DNA of 64,000 nucleotides from Hofstenia miamia. Its lineage: Eukaryota; Xenacoelomorpha; Acoela; Hofsteniidae. The position numbers were made by a program, and so were the translations under genes. Location of the stretch: positions 816,263-880,262 of the forward strand of contig CABFPE010000180.1 of NCBI GenBank assembly GCA_900660155.1. Direction: 5' to 3'. The stretch's first letter is position 1; each line of letters opens with the position of its first letter. The notes beneath the pieces were generated by a model that searched no databases, had not been told where the DNA came from, and saw only the letters and a list, made by a program, of their open reading frames with translations. Below, piece by piece: positions 23,896 to 35,823 of this stretch.

Positions 23896-25241
23896 ATTAA
23901 GTATATTCCTGATGTTTATGATAGCAATAATTTATACAACATATCTAAGAAATTTAAAAATATTGTAAAATTTGCATATCTAAACGTATTTAAAATGTCA
24001 GTGCTAATAAATGTTTGTTACTCACCTAAAAAACAGCTACATAAAAGATTTATAAAATAAATATTCGAAAAAAAGTAATAAGTGGAGAAAATTTTGTTTT
24101 TTTTGTTTGATTATTTATTATTTTTTATATCATTTTGTTTTATTTTATTTTATTTTAAAAGTTCAGCTTTTTTTGTAGCTTAATTTGTACTATTAGTGCA
24201 TATTTATATGATTGTACAAAAGTTACAAATGTTTTAATAAAGCTTTAAATAATGTAATGTAAACATAAGAAACTTTTCATACAACTGAATCATTTAATAA
24301 AAATCTGTGATATTGTTCAAAATATGATTTTAAGATGCTAACAGCAAAATATGTCATTTCGTGTCTTTAAACTTCTCAACTAACAGTGGCAGTAGATTGG
24401 AAACAGTGTAAAAAATGATTTATTTACTTTTATATCCTCAGGAAAAAAGTATGTCAAAATATGTTTGTATTTTCCTTCCTTATGACCTAGTAAGAAAGTA
24501 TGTATGTTAATGCTTCCTCATGAAATGGAAGGCTGGATTTTCAGTTTCAGAATAACTTTAATTAACAAGATTTTCAATCTTTAGTTTTAGTTTAAGTTAT
24601 AGTTCTTTACTTCATTTCTTTTAGATTCAGTGTGCTGAAATGTTTTATTTTTGCTTTCGACATTTCACAGACGTGTTTTTGTCTGAAGTACAAATATGAA
24701 AAAATGATTTTGAAAAATTCTTGAAAGGTGAATTTGAAATCTATGCAGTGTAAATACCAAACCGTAGTAGAATATTGGTAGTCGCTAATGTATGGATTTT
24801 TAAATATAGTTCAGAGCTTTAGTAAAATATTTGTAACTTTTGACAAACTTATAAATATGCACTTATTAGTACACAGTAAGCTAAATGTATGAAGATAAGA
24901 ATAAAAATTTTAAAATTTAATAATAAATAAAATTAAAACTTTTTCGACTTATTACTTTTTTAATCAACAAGCAGATTTTCTCTTAAAGTCTTTAATTTTT
25001 AAATTTAGTTATTTTGGGAAGACGTTGTGCATTTGATTCCATAAATTGCATGTAGTTGTCGCAAATGCATTTTCCCAATAACTTAAATTAACTGTACATT
25101 GTTGATGCATACACAAGAGCGTTTATTGTAGCAAATAAAATTATTTATTCTTAAACACCCCAGGGATTTTTAAAAAATTTTCATGATCCTATAAAATTTT
25201 TTTTTAAACTCTAATAGCTCAAAAACTATTAATGGTGTGCT
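23896..25241 (+). mobile_element. Internally deleted ORF2 remnant and 3' region of family A element, with shared flank
   Basis: After ORF1, KFAYLNV (start of the endonuclease) is fused directly to FKMSVLINVCYSPKKQLHK, a later endonuclease segment. That in turn is fused near 24060 to the element's extreme 3' part (ATTCGAAAAAAAGTAATAAGTGG). Most of the endonuclease and the entire RT are missing. From 24160 to 24960 it matches, in either orientation, the regions at 39600-40260, 44080-44750 and 61200-61880. The last 290 bases, read on the minus strand, are the 3' coding end of a related element (NLWN-like), and they run into the N gap. Confidence 0.7.
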
Positions 25242-25531
25242 NNNNNNNNNNNNNNNNNNNNNNNNNNNNNNNNNNNNNNNNNNNNNNNNNNNNNNNNNNN
25301 NNNNNNNNNNNNNNNNNNNNNNNNNNNNNNNNNNNNNNNNNNNNNNNNNNNNNNNNNNNNNNNNNNNNNNNNNNNNNNNNNNNNNNNNNNNNNNNNNNNN
25401 NNNNNNNNNNNNNNNNNNNNNNNNNNNNNNNNNNNNNNNNNNNNNNNNNNNNNNNNNNNNNNNNNNNNNNNNNNNNNNNNNNNNNNNNNNNNNNNNNNNN
25501 NNNNNNNNNNNNNNNNNNNNNNNNNNNNNNN
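25242..25531. other. Assembly gap (290 N)
   Basis: Both edges belong to a repeat whose other copies are complete. In the copy at 49349-49573 the equivalent interval is 225 bp, so the gap is probably sized approximately and filled by the same repeat. Confidence 0.95.
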
Positions 25532-25699
25532 TTCAGCAACCTCTGCCACAGCAATCAGCTTTAATGGAAATTTTCAAAATTGCATAAAGGTATGTTCATC
25601 AATAGACCTGCCGATGCGACAGGATTTTCAAATATGGTAGTAGGCTTGGAGAAAATTCTTTCTAAATGTGGAAAAATGGTTTTTTTGTATAAAAGGACG

Positions 25700-27312
25700 T
25701 CAGTCTGTTTAAGTTTAAGAACTTCCTTCCATAGCATAGCTTTTTTAAGCATTTGCAATTTTAAATAAACTGCGATATTTTGAATTTTTATCTTATCTAT
25801 GGTTTTTACGATCGCATCCACACCTGCACGTACGTATAGTGACAAGCACTTTCTACATAATTGTTTTCAAACACTATTGTAGCATCAACCCAAACAAATG
25901 TCCTCGACACAACATCGAATGGAGATTCAATCTACATTCATTGGTGATTGGCTTACGTACTTAATTCGCTGTGATGTAATTTTGTTTAATTTTAAACTTT
26001 GTAAATATGACGGCATATTTGTCTGTCACGTAGTGCTTGGCGTACGTAAGGGGGCATAGTGGAATTTGCTCCGTCAGGTTTTCAAAATTGATTTTGATTG
26101 GTTAAATCAAAAAAATTTTCAGCTAAATATTAAAAAAAGTTCAAAACTAAGTCCTGAATTTCATTTTTAGGTCTATTTATTCAATATTTTCAAAATCTTT
26201 CACGGGCTTCGTCCTGCTTTTGTGAATCACTTGATCATGACTGGGATGTCTCCGTTAGAAAATCTATTGTACGACTCTGAATAATATTTTTACAGGTATT
26301 GTATAAATAGTTCACACTACGCATTTGTAGACTAACTTGGTTACTACTTTTCGGACGTTTTAGATTGTTGCAAACCTTAGCTAAATTCAAACACGATAAA
26401 GAAATAACTGGGGGTGCTGTTCATCGGATTGTGTATACCACAATCACAGCCGCGTTCGTAAATTTTGCATTTATATTGATGAGCAGTGTCAACAATGGTT
26501 CTCGTTTTGTGCGCTCGCCCGTAGGGAGACAGGATTTTTTTCATTTAGGATTTAATATCAGATCAAGCTTCCTATTCAGAACGACACAACCTCAAACTTC
26601 GTCCAAGCGTGCTACAGCCTGGTTGGGTGTTCTGTCTACAGACAAACAAAGAGTTGTTGTCAGTTATTGCTTGCTGCCACTATGGACTTTAGGCTACTCG
26701 ATTATCAAAACCTGGAGGTGCATTATGCGGAGAATTGTAGTGATTTAGTAGAAGACTGAATTTTTATCAAATCATCTTAATATTTCAAATACTGTTGACA
26801 CGAATAAACTTTTTAGCACAAATATTCGTCATGACAAAGAAGCACACATACAAGTAGATTTAGCAAAATCCCAAGATTTCAAATTTCTCAATAAGCTTGC
26901 AAAAATTTTTTGACAATATGCAACACGATTTTATGTCTTTAAACATGCAATTGAGGTTGAAGCAGCATAGAGTTGGTTTATAGTAAATCTTATTCTTTGT
27001 CTCACCTCTCAACAAAGTTAATAGTTGCCATCTATTGAACTTCGCAAAACATTCAGCTTAAATCGACTTGTATATATTATATTAGGGTATATTTTTATAA
27101 TATTGATAATCTGACCGAAGATCCAAATTTACTGCAGAAATTCATAATCCACAGATAGACCTATAAAACCTTATAATGAAGCAAAATTCATAAATAAAGA
27201 AAATGGCCTACCTAACAATTATAAAAGTATATTAATGCAAATTGATCATCTTGTAAACTTGTAAATTCACATATTAATAACAATTAGCAAGCATAATAAA
27301 TTATAGTTTATT
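25700..27312. other. Non-coding distal part of left arm
   Basis: Repeated in the right arm (57020-58640) and, diverged, at 58888-60480. A 127-codon open frame here is broken by indels in the third copy, so coding is not supported. Confidence 0.5.
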
Positions 27313-28257
27313 TCAATGTAGAGTATTGTTCTTAGATAAACGGGATCTTCGAAACATAGGTGATAATGCAATATAAACGAAGTAGTTACACCAATGATTA
27401 ATTGAACGTAACAACCTAAATACATTCTCCCAATATCCACTGGTGAATATTTTGATCTCCAAGAGTTCAAATATGATAAATATAAGTCGAGGAGTAAACG
27501 TAGCAATTAAGATCAAAGACGTTAAGATCAACATGTTTGTCATTTGACGATCAGCAGCTACACGTTTCTTTGAAGATTGCTTCGATGTCAATTTGGACAC
27601 CTTTAAGTGAATCAAAAAAGAACATGGCAAAATGGTCAAGTATGGAATTATATAACCAAAAGCCATCTTCACAAATTCAGGAATGTAGCTTATATTGTTG
27701 TGTTGACTTGGCTGTAAAATGATACAGATTTCTCCTACGATATAATTACCTGAACTATCTTGGTACCTTCTCAATGATGAACTTCGATCAAATGCATGAA
27801 CCCAAGAGATGACATTTCCAAATACAAAAACCAGTAGGCTCGATTGCACCCCAAACCTATACGAGTTGATCATTTGAAATGAAAATTCGAAGTAAACTGC
27901 AACAATTCGATGGATGTTCATTAAAACTACCTGCATTGATGAAACGTAGAAACAGCCTGAAATAATTGGGTATACAAACCAGCAGTATCTTCCAAAATTC
28001 CATGATATTTGCGGTACGAAACTTTGAAATGCGTACAATACTGGAACAGTTCCAGAATAAATGAAATCTGCTATTGCCAATCCGACCAAATAAACAAAAA
28101 ACGCATTTCTTGGAAAAGCTTTTGATGCATATAGGGTGTATATTATCAAAGCATTAGAAATAATTCCGATAATACTACTGCACAGAAATAAAACACCAAT
28201 AAGATTAACGATTGAATTATTAGTTGAATCTATGTAATTTGGGTACGTGGTGTTCAT
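27313..28257 (-). CDS. Rhodopsin-like seven-transmembrane receptor, intact single exon (left-arm copy)
   Basis: A 314-residue receptor, identical in translation to the right-arm gene at 56075-57019. Glycosylation sites are at N2 and N13 of the short N-terminus. TM1 is about 19-42 (GIISN, N35), TM2 52-76 (AIAD, D64), C92 after WNFGRY, TM3 ending NIHRI (116-118), TM4 with W152, ECL2 C178 in GEIC, TM5 P205 in FGYIIPY, basic ICL3 (SKQSSKKRVAADRQ), TM6 ATFTPRL (P256) and TM7 NHWCNYFVY (N291-Y295). DRY, CWxP and NPxxY are all replaced, as in the paralogue at 16005. The CCAAT box lies 67 bp upstream of its ATG. It may be the second allele of the right-arm gene if the palindrome is an assembly effect. 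The ligand is unknown. Confidence 0.93.
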   Translation of the reverse strand: MNTTYPNYIDSTNNSIVNLIGVLFLCSSIIGIISNALIIYTLYASKAFPRNAFFVYLVGLAIADFIYSGTVPVLYAFQSFVPQISWNFGRYCWFVYPIISGCFYVSSMQVVLMNIHRIVAVYFEFSFQMINSYRFGVQSSLLVFVFGNVISWVHAFDRSSSLRRYQDSSGNYIVGEICIILQPSQHNNISYIPEFVKMAFGYIIPYLTILPCSFLIHLKVSKLTSKQSSKKRVAADRQMTNMLILTSLILIATFTPRLIFIIFELLEIKIFTSGYWENVFRLLRSINHWCNYFVYIALSPMFRRSRLSKNNTLH

Positions 28258-28314
28258 TATTCAACTATATTTAGATAGTAAATTCCAAAGCAAAGTTTAT
28301 TGCTATTTATTTTC

Positions 28315-28324
28315 AACCAATCAC
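28315..28324 (-). promoter_or_regulatory. Inverted CCAAT / NF-Y-like box, left-arm GPCR
   Basis: GTGATTGGTT on the minus strand, 67 bp before the start codon. AAATAAATAG follows closely and could act as a TATA-like element. Mirror copy at 56008-56017. Confidence 0.6.
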
Positions 28325-31137
28325 AATTACAGAGTTGAAAACACTTTTATTAATTAACTTTTATTATTATATTTTCTTTTGAAAAAACGTATCAAACTTT
28401 AAATCCAATCTAAATTTATGCATTTAATAATTAAAGTTTAACGGTACAATTGAAATTTTGAGTTCGGATTCTAGATGTGCCATTAAAAAACATATTAAAT
28501 TTTAAATTCAATCTAAATCCATTCTTCTAATAATTGAAGTTTAGCCGTTCAAAGCGAGCTTTTGAGTTCAATTTTCAGATTTTAATTTGAAATGCCTGAG
28601 TTACATTTTCAACTGTTGAAAGAGAGAGATAGAATTTAGTTGTGCTAAAAAGATTAGCACAGTCATATTTCAGTAACCAACTAAAATAAAGTGTACAATT
28701 AACCCATATGTCCCCTAATTAGCAATTTGTATACATTTTGTAATTGAACATAAGATTTAACAGTACAACCATCGGAGATCTTTGTTTTATTTATATCATT
28801 CCTAAGACATAAAAAATATCAAAAGTCGTGTCATATTTAACAAACTGTTGCAAATAAACCGGACTTCAGGATTCAATGATACTACGAAGATAAACATCTT
28901 AAGAACATTGTAATTATGAGGAATGACCAACAGTTCAAATACTTAATGCATAATAAATTATTATCTCAGGCAAAATTGCTTATGATCTATTTGCTTATCT
29001 TGTTAGAGGCCCAATTTTTGTAGCATGTTCGCAGAGCAAAGAGAAACTGAAGCTATATTGAGGAGAGGTAAGTGTAATTATTTTCTAAATTACAACAGTG
29101 AACTGTTCGATTGCTACCATCATTGTTTTTGAGTAGGGTTCTGCCTGCCATTCAGTCCCATACAACTGGGAGTTGGGAGAAAGTGAGTTTGGGACCAACA
29201 TAGAAGCTATGACGTGCGACCGAAAAATTCTGAATTAAATTTAATGGGACTAATTAGTCTGTGACGAAAAAATTCGAATTCTCTCGGATGAATTCGAACA
29301 AGGAATGGTTAATTCTCGGACTTGAACTCAATTCAAATCTGTTTGAAAATATTGTAGAAATAAATTATTATACACTGAAGTTTCTTTATCAAATGCAAAT
29401 TAATGCTTTCTAATCCTGAATTATCTTTGAATTTGAAATTGACTCCATATATATTAATACGAGCAATTACAATCTTTCTAAAATATCCAGAGTTCCACAT
29501 GAAAATGTGATTTTCTTTCATTTCGATTCCATTTAAAATTTTTTTTCCATATTTCCCATTAATTTCCACATGTTTCCATAACTTTTAGTATAAGTTGGTG
29601 GTTAAGGACACTAATGGTAACAAAAAATTTCAAATCGGTTGAAACATATACAGTGATTCATGGATAGATGATGTTACACTTAGTAAAATTCTGGTATATT
29701 ATTGATCACGGACTATAACCATGACTGGTTGCATATCATAACAAAGCTGTTATTAAATTTTTTTCTAATACAGTGCTTTGCGTTTTTGACGGTCGGGTCG
29801 CTATGATGTTTTCTTTTCATCTCTGATATTTTCGCATATTTTACTATGATCATTATAAAAACAAGTATGATGCTATATGTAGAATAAATTACACTTAAAT
29901 CAAAATTCTGCAGAAATTTTATTTATATATTTATGAATTATATTCATTTTTACAAGTGTGTAATGACAGTAAATATTTGACAAAAAAATATTTTTTCATC
30001 ATATTGACATAATAAAAATATTAACACGACTTCTTTAAAACTTTGTTATTGTTTTTAAAAATTGCATTTATATTGTAAAGATTTAGCATCAAATGCCGCA
30101 TTAATTGAACAATTTCTGGGATTGAGGATATTTGTATTTGAATTTTATTTACTTAATTTTCCACTAAATTTCCATTCCAAAAAATTAATTCCATTTCCAC
30201 TACACTTCACCAATCTGGACATTTCCATTTCCACACTGAAAATATTACCCATTTTACTTGTGGGATTAATAAAACCGAAACTTTTTGACTTGAGAACCTC
30301 TTAAATATTAGTACTAGAGTTAATAATTGCAGATGTCTTTGAGTTTAAAACAGGAATATAATAAAGGGAATTCGAAAAATAAAGTAAATAAGAGAAATAT
30401 TGATTTGTCTGAAAACTAAAAGGACGTTTGTGTGCCATCAAGAGATAACCTCGTTTCACAAGTTCGACACCACTGCCACAATGCACAAAAGGGTCTTGTA
30501 ACTGCCAAGTGCAATATATATTATCTTACGTGACCAAATCAGTATAAAGAGAAATGATAAGTTAGAAACAATTTTATGCAATTAACTACAGCAATTAATC
30601 GTGATTCAATTTGTAATATTTATTTTTTAGTACAATTGCGTGATTTCACAAGACGCTTGACAAATTATGCCTGGACTACTTATAATATAAGTAGTCCATG
30701 AATATGAATGATATTTCCTATGTGCAACAACGTTTTCCTTCGAGTTTACACTTGTAAATATGAATTAACTCTTAGTAGAGTGTGTATGCAGAGGCACTGA
30801 TAGAGTGCCCGCCACCAACACGCATCAAAAATCATGGAACTCCACAAACAAATTGCAGAATTAGATTTATAAAATTGTTTCTTTAAAAAATATAAGTAGT
30901 AGGGAATGATTCAAATTTCGAGAAGTGAGCGAACGGTCGACCAAAATTCAGTGACGATTATTATAATACCTTTATCAAATGTATTTAAAAAAATGAGCAT
31001 AAACAAAATAGTAATCTCTTATTAATAGAAACATTGATAAAAATAAATTTTATTGTTTAGAAGCAATACCACGGGTCTTCAGTTTTAGCCATGCGTTAAT
31101 TAGTTCTAATGTGTTCAGTTGCTTTGGAAGATCTTTC
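28325..31137. other. Non-coding stretch between GPCR and hAT (left arm)
   Basis: No gene recognised. It contains a GGAAAT-rich tract (30150-30240 on the minus strand) and a perfect 25-bp hairpin at 30673-30697. Duplicated in the right arm. Confidence 0.5.
30673..30697. repeat. Perfect hairpin, 11-bp arms and 3-base loop
   Basis: GGACTACTTAT, then AAT, then ATAAGTAGTCC. Mirror copy at 53635-53659. Confidence 0.75.
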
Positions 31138-32611
31138 TCAAAAAATGTCAATTAAGTGCTCTAAGTAGTTGTTGCTTGACGACGTTCTCAGATGGTTTTT
31201 CAGTAGACGTAGCTTAATGGATGACCTTTCACTTTGTGCTACAACGAATATCACCGTTACCATAAATGCATATGCCTTGTATAACTGTGGCAAAGTGGCT
31301 TCATTTGACTGACAACAAGCAAGGCATCCTGTACTGTTTTCATTTCATTTTTCAAGTTTAGGTTGACAAGAACCTCATATTCTGTTACAGTGTAGAGGCA
31401 GAAAAAGAACCTTTGGATTTCTTTATTGAGGAAGGATACATATCAATTAAATGTTGCATATCGGACTCATCTGGTCTCTCACTCTTAAAAGGTGGAGCAA
31501 ATACTTGCAAAAGTAATGTCATCTGAAACAAATTATTATATTTCGTTGAGGTCTGTCGTCTAGGCACCGCGATAGTTTCCTTGGCTGATGAATAGTGATA
31601 AATTCAGCTTCTGCGTCAATACCAACACCAGTTCAGACCTTAAGAATTTCAATAGTGGCTTCACAACACTGTAGAGCTGTGAGGATTTTCAGGGATGGCC
31701 ATTCCACTTCTTTAATGAAAATCTTGACTTTCGCCAGGACATACTTCATAAAGATCATACATAAAACATTCTTAAAGCGAAAAGTTTTTGAAAAACAAAT
31801 ATGCTTTATCTCACGTGAATTTGTTATCTGTCAGAGTACATACCATTTAGCAAGTCAGCAATATCATTAAAGCTTTCCCACATTGCTGTCAACGTTTCAG
31901 CGCGATTTGTCCAACGAGTTACAAAAAGTTTTTTTGGAATAGCTGTTTTCCTTCTCTTTCTTTCAATTTTGAAGATAAAATTGCATGCCTTTTAGTGCTA
32001 CTAGAAAAAAAATAATAAATTGACAAAGATCAAGAGATGAAACTATTTTGGATGATATGCAAGAATGTTCAACAAATTTATTTTTTCTGTAATCTAGACA
32101 TGGAATATATAGAACATCACATGACAGAAAAGTAGACAATTCTGCTTGCATCCCGTGATGTTTTCCAGAAATTGAGTTCGTATAATCGTATGAATGAAAT
32201 GCAAGGCACGATACATTGATGTTAATAACCAAGCATTCCAAAATGGGTTTTGCATGTCCATGTCTGCTTTTGTCTATCAATGGTTTCAACTGATTAATCT
32301 TTCATAAGGACGCAACCGCTGGTGTACATATACATACCCAACAGCAGTCAAAAGTTGGTATACGCATGAAATACCTTTTGTTGTGTCTGCCACTATTAAT
32401 AAGCAAGGAGCACAATTAACTTTCTCTAGAATTAGTTGATGGATCTTTTTGCCGAGAATTGATATGAACTCGTTCTGTGAAGAACTTGACAAATGAGATC
32501 CATGATATGGGCGTTCATTTTTGTTTTCAGTCCAGCGTTTTAATTATCAACAATGTTTTGAGAGCAACGTCGGATTCAGTGTTACGACCGATAAATACGA
32601 GACACTGCAAT
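31138..32611 (-). pseudogene. hAT-family transposase, broken (left arm)
   Basis: Mirror of the copy at 51720-53194; see that entry for the domains. On the minus strand, from 32492, SSSSQNEFISILGKKI opens the best-preserved part, followed by the RNase-H-like fragments and, near 31140-31270, the C-terminal dimerisation motif QSERSSIKLRLLKNHLR. Stops and frameshifts break it in the same places as in the right arm, so it died before the two arms diverged. Confidence 0.75.
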
Positions 32612-32837
32612 GTAAGTGTAATATCACAAAATCAGAACAATTTAGGAAAATCGCTAAAAATACTTTTTTCTATGACTGCTCAAGAAAATATATGGGCGAA
32701 TAAAATGCAAATTGCCCCAAAATCTAGCAAACATTTCCTTTTAAGAAAGGCAGCACTACAATGCCTTCAATTTGATACTTTCTTGATTTATGTTGTCATA
32801 AGAGTTTGCAATATCGAATATCCTATGTATTGATTCT

Positions 32838-33870
32838 GTAGTGAAACCGGATTTTGATAGTGATTTATAGGACGTAGGTTATTACTGACCAGGAAAAACT
32901 TAACCGCTAAAAAAACTCCGAATTCCACTTATGTCTAAGCTACCTAAAATGGTTTTAGACTCGAGCTTTTAACAATATATCAAAAGCGCGATGAAAAAGA
33001 ATAATAAAACCCGAATTGGTTCACTATTATTTTAAAAGTTAAACTGTCAACCCGACTTTGTCAATGTATTTCAATATCTGACAAATTACTTAAGTGCTTT
33101 AGTAAGTTTGATTTTAAAACACTTCTTATCAAACTCTGTCCGCAACAAATGACTTCTTAACTACTTCTGAATGAATCTAACACACCTGTTCGTTGTTTTG
33201 TATTAATTTTAATATACAAAAGTGTCAACCAGTTTCTATTACAAAGCAAACTAATTTCTCTTAACGAAATGAATCAAGCAACTAATAAGTACGCGAAATT
33301 ATTTCAAGTCTTTGTAAATTCACTTTTTTAGAAAGTTTCTATTGTTACAAACAACAATAACGCGTTTTAATTCAGTGTTTCTCTCACACTAAACGATTCC
33401 TTTACTAACTATGTGGGAAAACAGTTTTCTTAAGTCAAAGCACACCGCGAGCTACTTTAAACAATGTGTTTATAGTCTTAATTGAACGACTGTAAGCAGA
33501 ATATTGCGATTTGTTTTTAACTGTCGTTATAAAACTACTTTTGAGTTCCTATAATCGAGTCAATGTATTAAGTCAAACTCGTCTAGTGTTTTCTCACAAA
33601 ACTTTCTTAATGGCGGAAACAAAAGATAATTTTTACTTTACACAACTACTTAACGTCTCTCTGAAAACCTTCCTAGTTTTCTCTTAAATTTTATTGAACA
33701 GTTTACTCTATTAAAAGTAAATTAGAATCACAATACAAGATAACAGCAAACTTATTTATTTTACAAAAATAAGAATAATTATACAAATACCAATAACAAT
33801 TCGAATCACTTAATTCACTGGCTAAAATTAAAGCCCAATGAAACTTCCAAAGTTAAAGAATTCTAGTTCC
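32838..33870. other. Left-arm-specific block, unidentified
   Basis: 1033 bp with no counterpart in the right arm, where a different 1018-bp block stands at the same place (50476-51493). No coding potential seen. Words such as CTGTCAACCCGACTTTG and a TTACAAACAACAATAACGCG segment suggest transposon-derived DNA, but no family can be named. Confidence 0.7.
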
Positions 33871-34521
33871 TAAGTCAAAAGGATACCTGATAGAAGTAAC
33901 TAAGACTATCAGTAATTAATTTAATTATACTTTTGTACAAAACACAATTATTATCTTTTTAATTTTTTATAAAACAATTGTGCAGTTTTTGATATTACGT
34001 TCATCTGCAAAGCGGTTTGGCAATATCAAAAAGACGAAACCGCTATAGCTAATTAGATGACGTTGCGTAATCAAAAGCAGACGATGAATGAATTAATGAA
34101 TTGTAAACAAATTTGAATCTACGAACAGGTACATGCCGAGTGTTTAATTGCTTGTGCAATATGATTATAAATAGCGTGAAATGGATTTAATTCGTGATGA
34201 ATTTACTGTTTGATTTCTTTTATTGTATTATCAGGTTTGATTATATGTGACAACAGATAGCTAAACGTCTGAGCGTACGAGTAGTCTGTTGGTGGTCCCC
34301 AGATTTGATTAAAGAGATTCTTGGAGCGGTCTCACACTCAGCTGGTAGCTGGGACTTGTTTGTGTGCTCTTAGGTTAGGTTTAAGAGTAGGGATTTTTAT
34401 TTGTTGTAGCTTTCCAATCGATCAATTTGCTATAATAAAATATGTCATCAAATAGCTGGACAGCTACCGTTAGGCTAACCCTTTTTAAATCCAAATTGCT
34501 AAGGTATTATAATAAACTTTA
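33871..34521. other. Non-coding stretch shared by both arms
   Basis: No gene recognised. Mirrored at 49825-50475. Confidence 0.5.
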
Positions 34522-35330
34522 TTGCACATACGAGGTGCCTACGAGCCCAAACTGTATTATATATTGTTTATTATACTTACTATTTTAGATAGTGTTATAT
34601 GTGATCTTCAATTAGGACTGTTAAACTTTCAGTTTCCTCTGACCATATTGATTGTTCTATCTATTACCAGATTTGAAAATCCTGCCGCATGGGTAGATCT
34701 TTGGATGAACATACCTTTAGGCAATTTTGAAAATTTCCATTAAAGCTTATTGCTGTGGCAGAGGTTGCTGAAAAGGATAACAACTTTTCTTTGAAAATGA
34801 CGAATTTTTTAAAAAAATTTAAATTCTTTTCGGACCTAGTGTTGAGACCATGGAGCCAACAAAGAACTTTGACTGTTTCTTGATAAGTGCAAAATTATTT
34901 CAAAACCATTGAGGCGTGCCGTGCACAAAGCGTCAAAGTTCGCAGTGCCAAAGGTATGGAATAGGAAACTCTCCTGTCATGTTGTGCTTTCAGATTGAGC
35001 ACACCATTAATAGTTTTTGAGCTATTAGAGTTTAAAAAAAAATTTTATAGGATCATGAAAATTTTTTAAAAATCCCTGGGGTGTTTAAGAATAAATAATT
35101 TTATTTGCTACAATAAACCTTATTGTGTATGCATCAACAATGTACAGTTAATTTAAGTTATTGGGAAAATGCATTTACGACAACTACATGCAATTTATGG
35201 AATCAAATGCACAACGTGCTCAAAAAATAACTAAATTTAAAAATTAAAGACTTTAAGAGAAAATCTGCTTGATGATAAAAAATTTAATAAGTGAGAAAGT
35301 TTTAATTTTATTTATTATTATAAGCCAACA
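34522..35330 (+). repeat. Dispersed repeat, including 3' end of a family A-like non-LTR element
   Basis: The same segment occurs at 49046-49824 (minus), in part at 60540-61170 (plus), and in part at 24950-25241 (minus) and 25532-25640. Shared words are TTTGAAAATCCTG, GCTGTGGCAGAGGTTGCTG, ACCATTGAGGCGTGCC and GAGCACACCATTAATAG. From about 35170 it contains NNYMQFMESNAQ in one frame, an eroded version of the WN-x-LP tail of family A. This is not a gene. Confidence 0.65.
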
Positions 35331-35515
35331 CGCGCTGTTCATCCCAGCCTACACCATCCCCTCTTCCAATGAACAAGGTAAACTTTTGGAACGTATTGTT
35401 TATATTTGTATTGCTACTTAAAATTGTAAAACTTTATTATACAGTATGTCCCATAAGTCAGATGTTAAGAGATGAATTTATTTTGTGTTCTTCAAGACAG
35501 ATATTATTATCATGA

Positions 35516-35815
35516 CATTTCCAACAAGATGGTGCTTCAGCACATACCGCCATAGCAACTCGTAATATCTTAACAGGTACCTTTCAGGATCGATGGGTTG
35601 GCAAATTTCGACCGATTCCTTGGCCAGAACGTAGTCCTGACTTCTCGTCCTGTGATAACGCGTTATGGGGTCTGCTAAAGCCTAGAATCGTAGCAAGGCG
35701 TTATTCAAGACGAAGTTATGCAATTAAAACTCTCCGAAAAATCAATGACAGAACGTTCATACGAATGCGATTGTGTATTGAACTAGGAGGCCTTCAAGTT
35801 GATCCTTATGATTAA
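35516..35815 (+). pseudogene. Tc1/mariner-type DDE transposase, C-terminal fragment (left arm)
   Basis: About 99 codons starting just after a stop: HFQQDGASAHTA, FQDRWVGKFRPI, PWPERSPDFSSCDNALWG, LLKPRIVARRY, then MRLCIELGG and a TAA. QDGA..HTA holds the second catalytic Asp. In WPxRSPDxxxxDxxLWG the third acidic residue is expected near the D of CDNALWG. The first catalytic Asp and the DNA-binding domain are absent. About 60 bp upstream, ACAGTATGTCCCATAAGT resembles the terminal sequence of some IS630/Tc1/mariner elements, suggesting an internally deleted copy. The start of a family B retrotransposon abuts its 3' end. Confidence 0.8.
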
Positions 35816-35823
35816 ATTTTTAC

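Noticed and set aside
25219-25587. Open frames made mostly of X residues at the 290-N gap
   Set aside because: They are produced by translating Ns. The same applies to the 411-codon frames across 41673-42672.
26365-26748. 127-codon open frame present in both arms (also 57584-57967)
   Set aside because: It begins with TTG, has no recognisable domain, and is destroyed by indels in the third copy near 59480-59860, so it is not conserved as coding.
27537-27722. Frames antisense to or overlapping the receptors (for example 27537, 27267, 16025, 16535, 4369)
   Set aside because: Shadows of conserved GPCR coding sequence, with no independent support.
29333-30304. Short frames of 78-80 codons mirrored in both arms (29333, 30062, 30301)
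   Set aside because: Low-complexity translations over GGAAAT-rich DNA. Mirroring only reflects the palindrome.
32477-32833. 118-codon frame opposite the hAT transposase
   Set aside because: Its antisense strand carries recognisable hAT segments, which explain the open frame.
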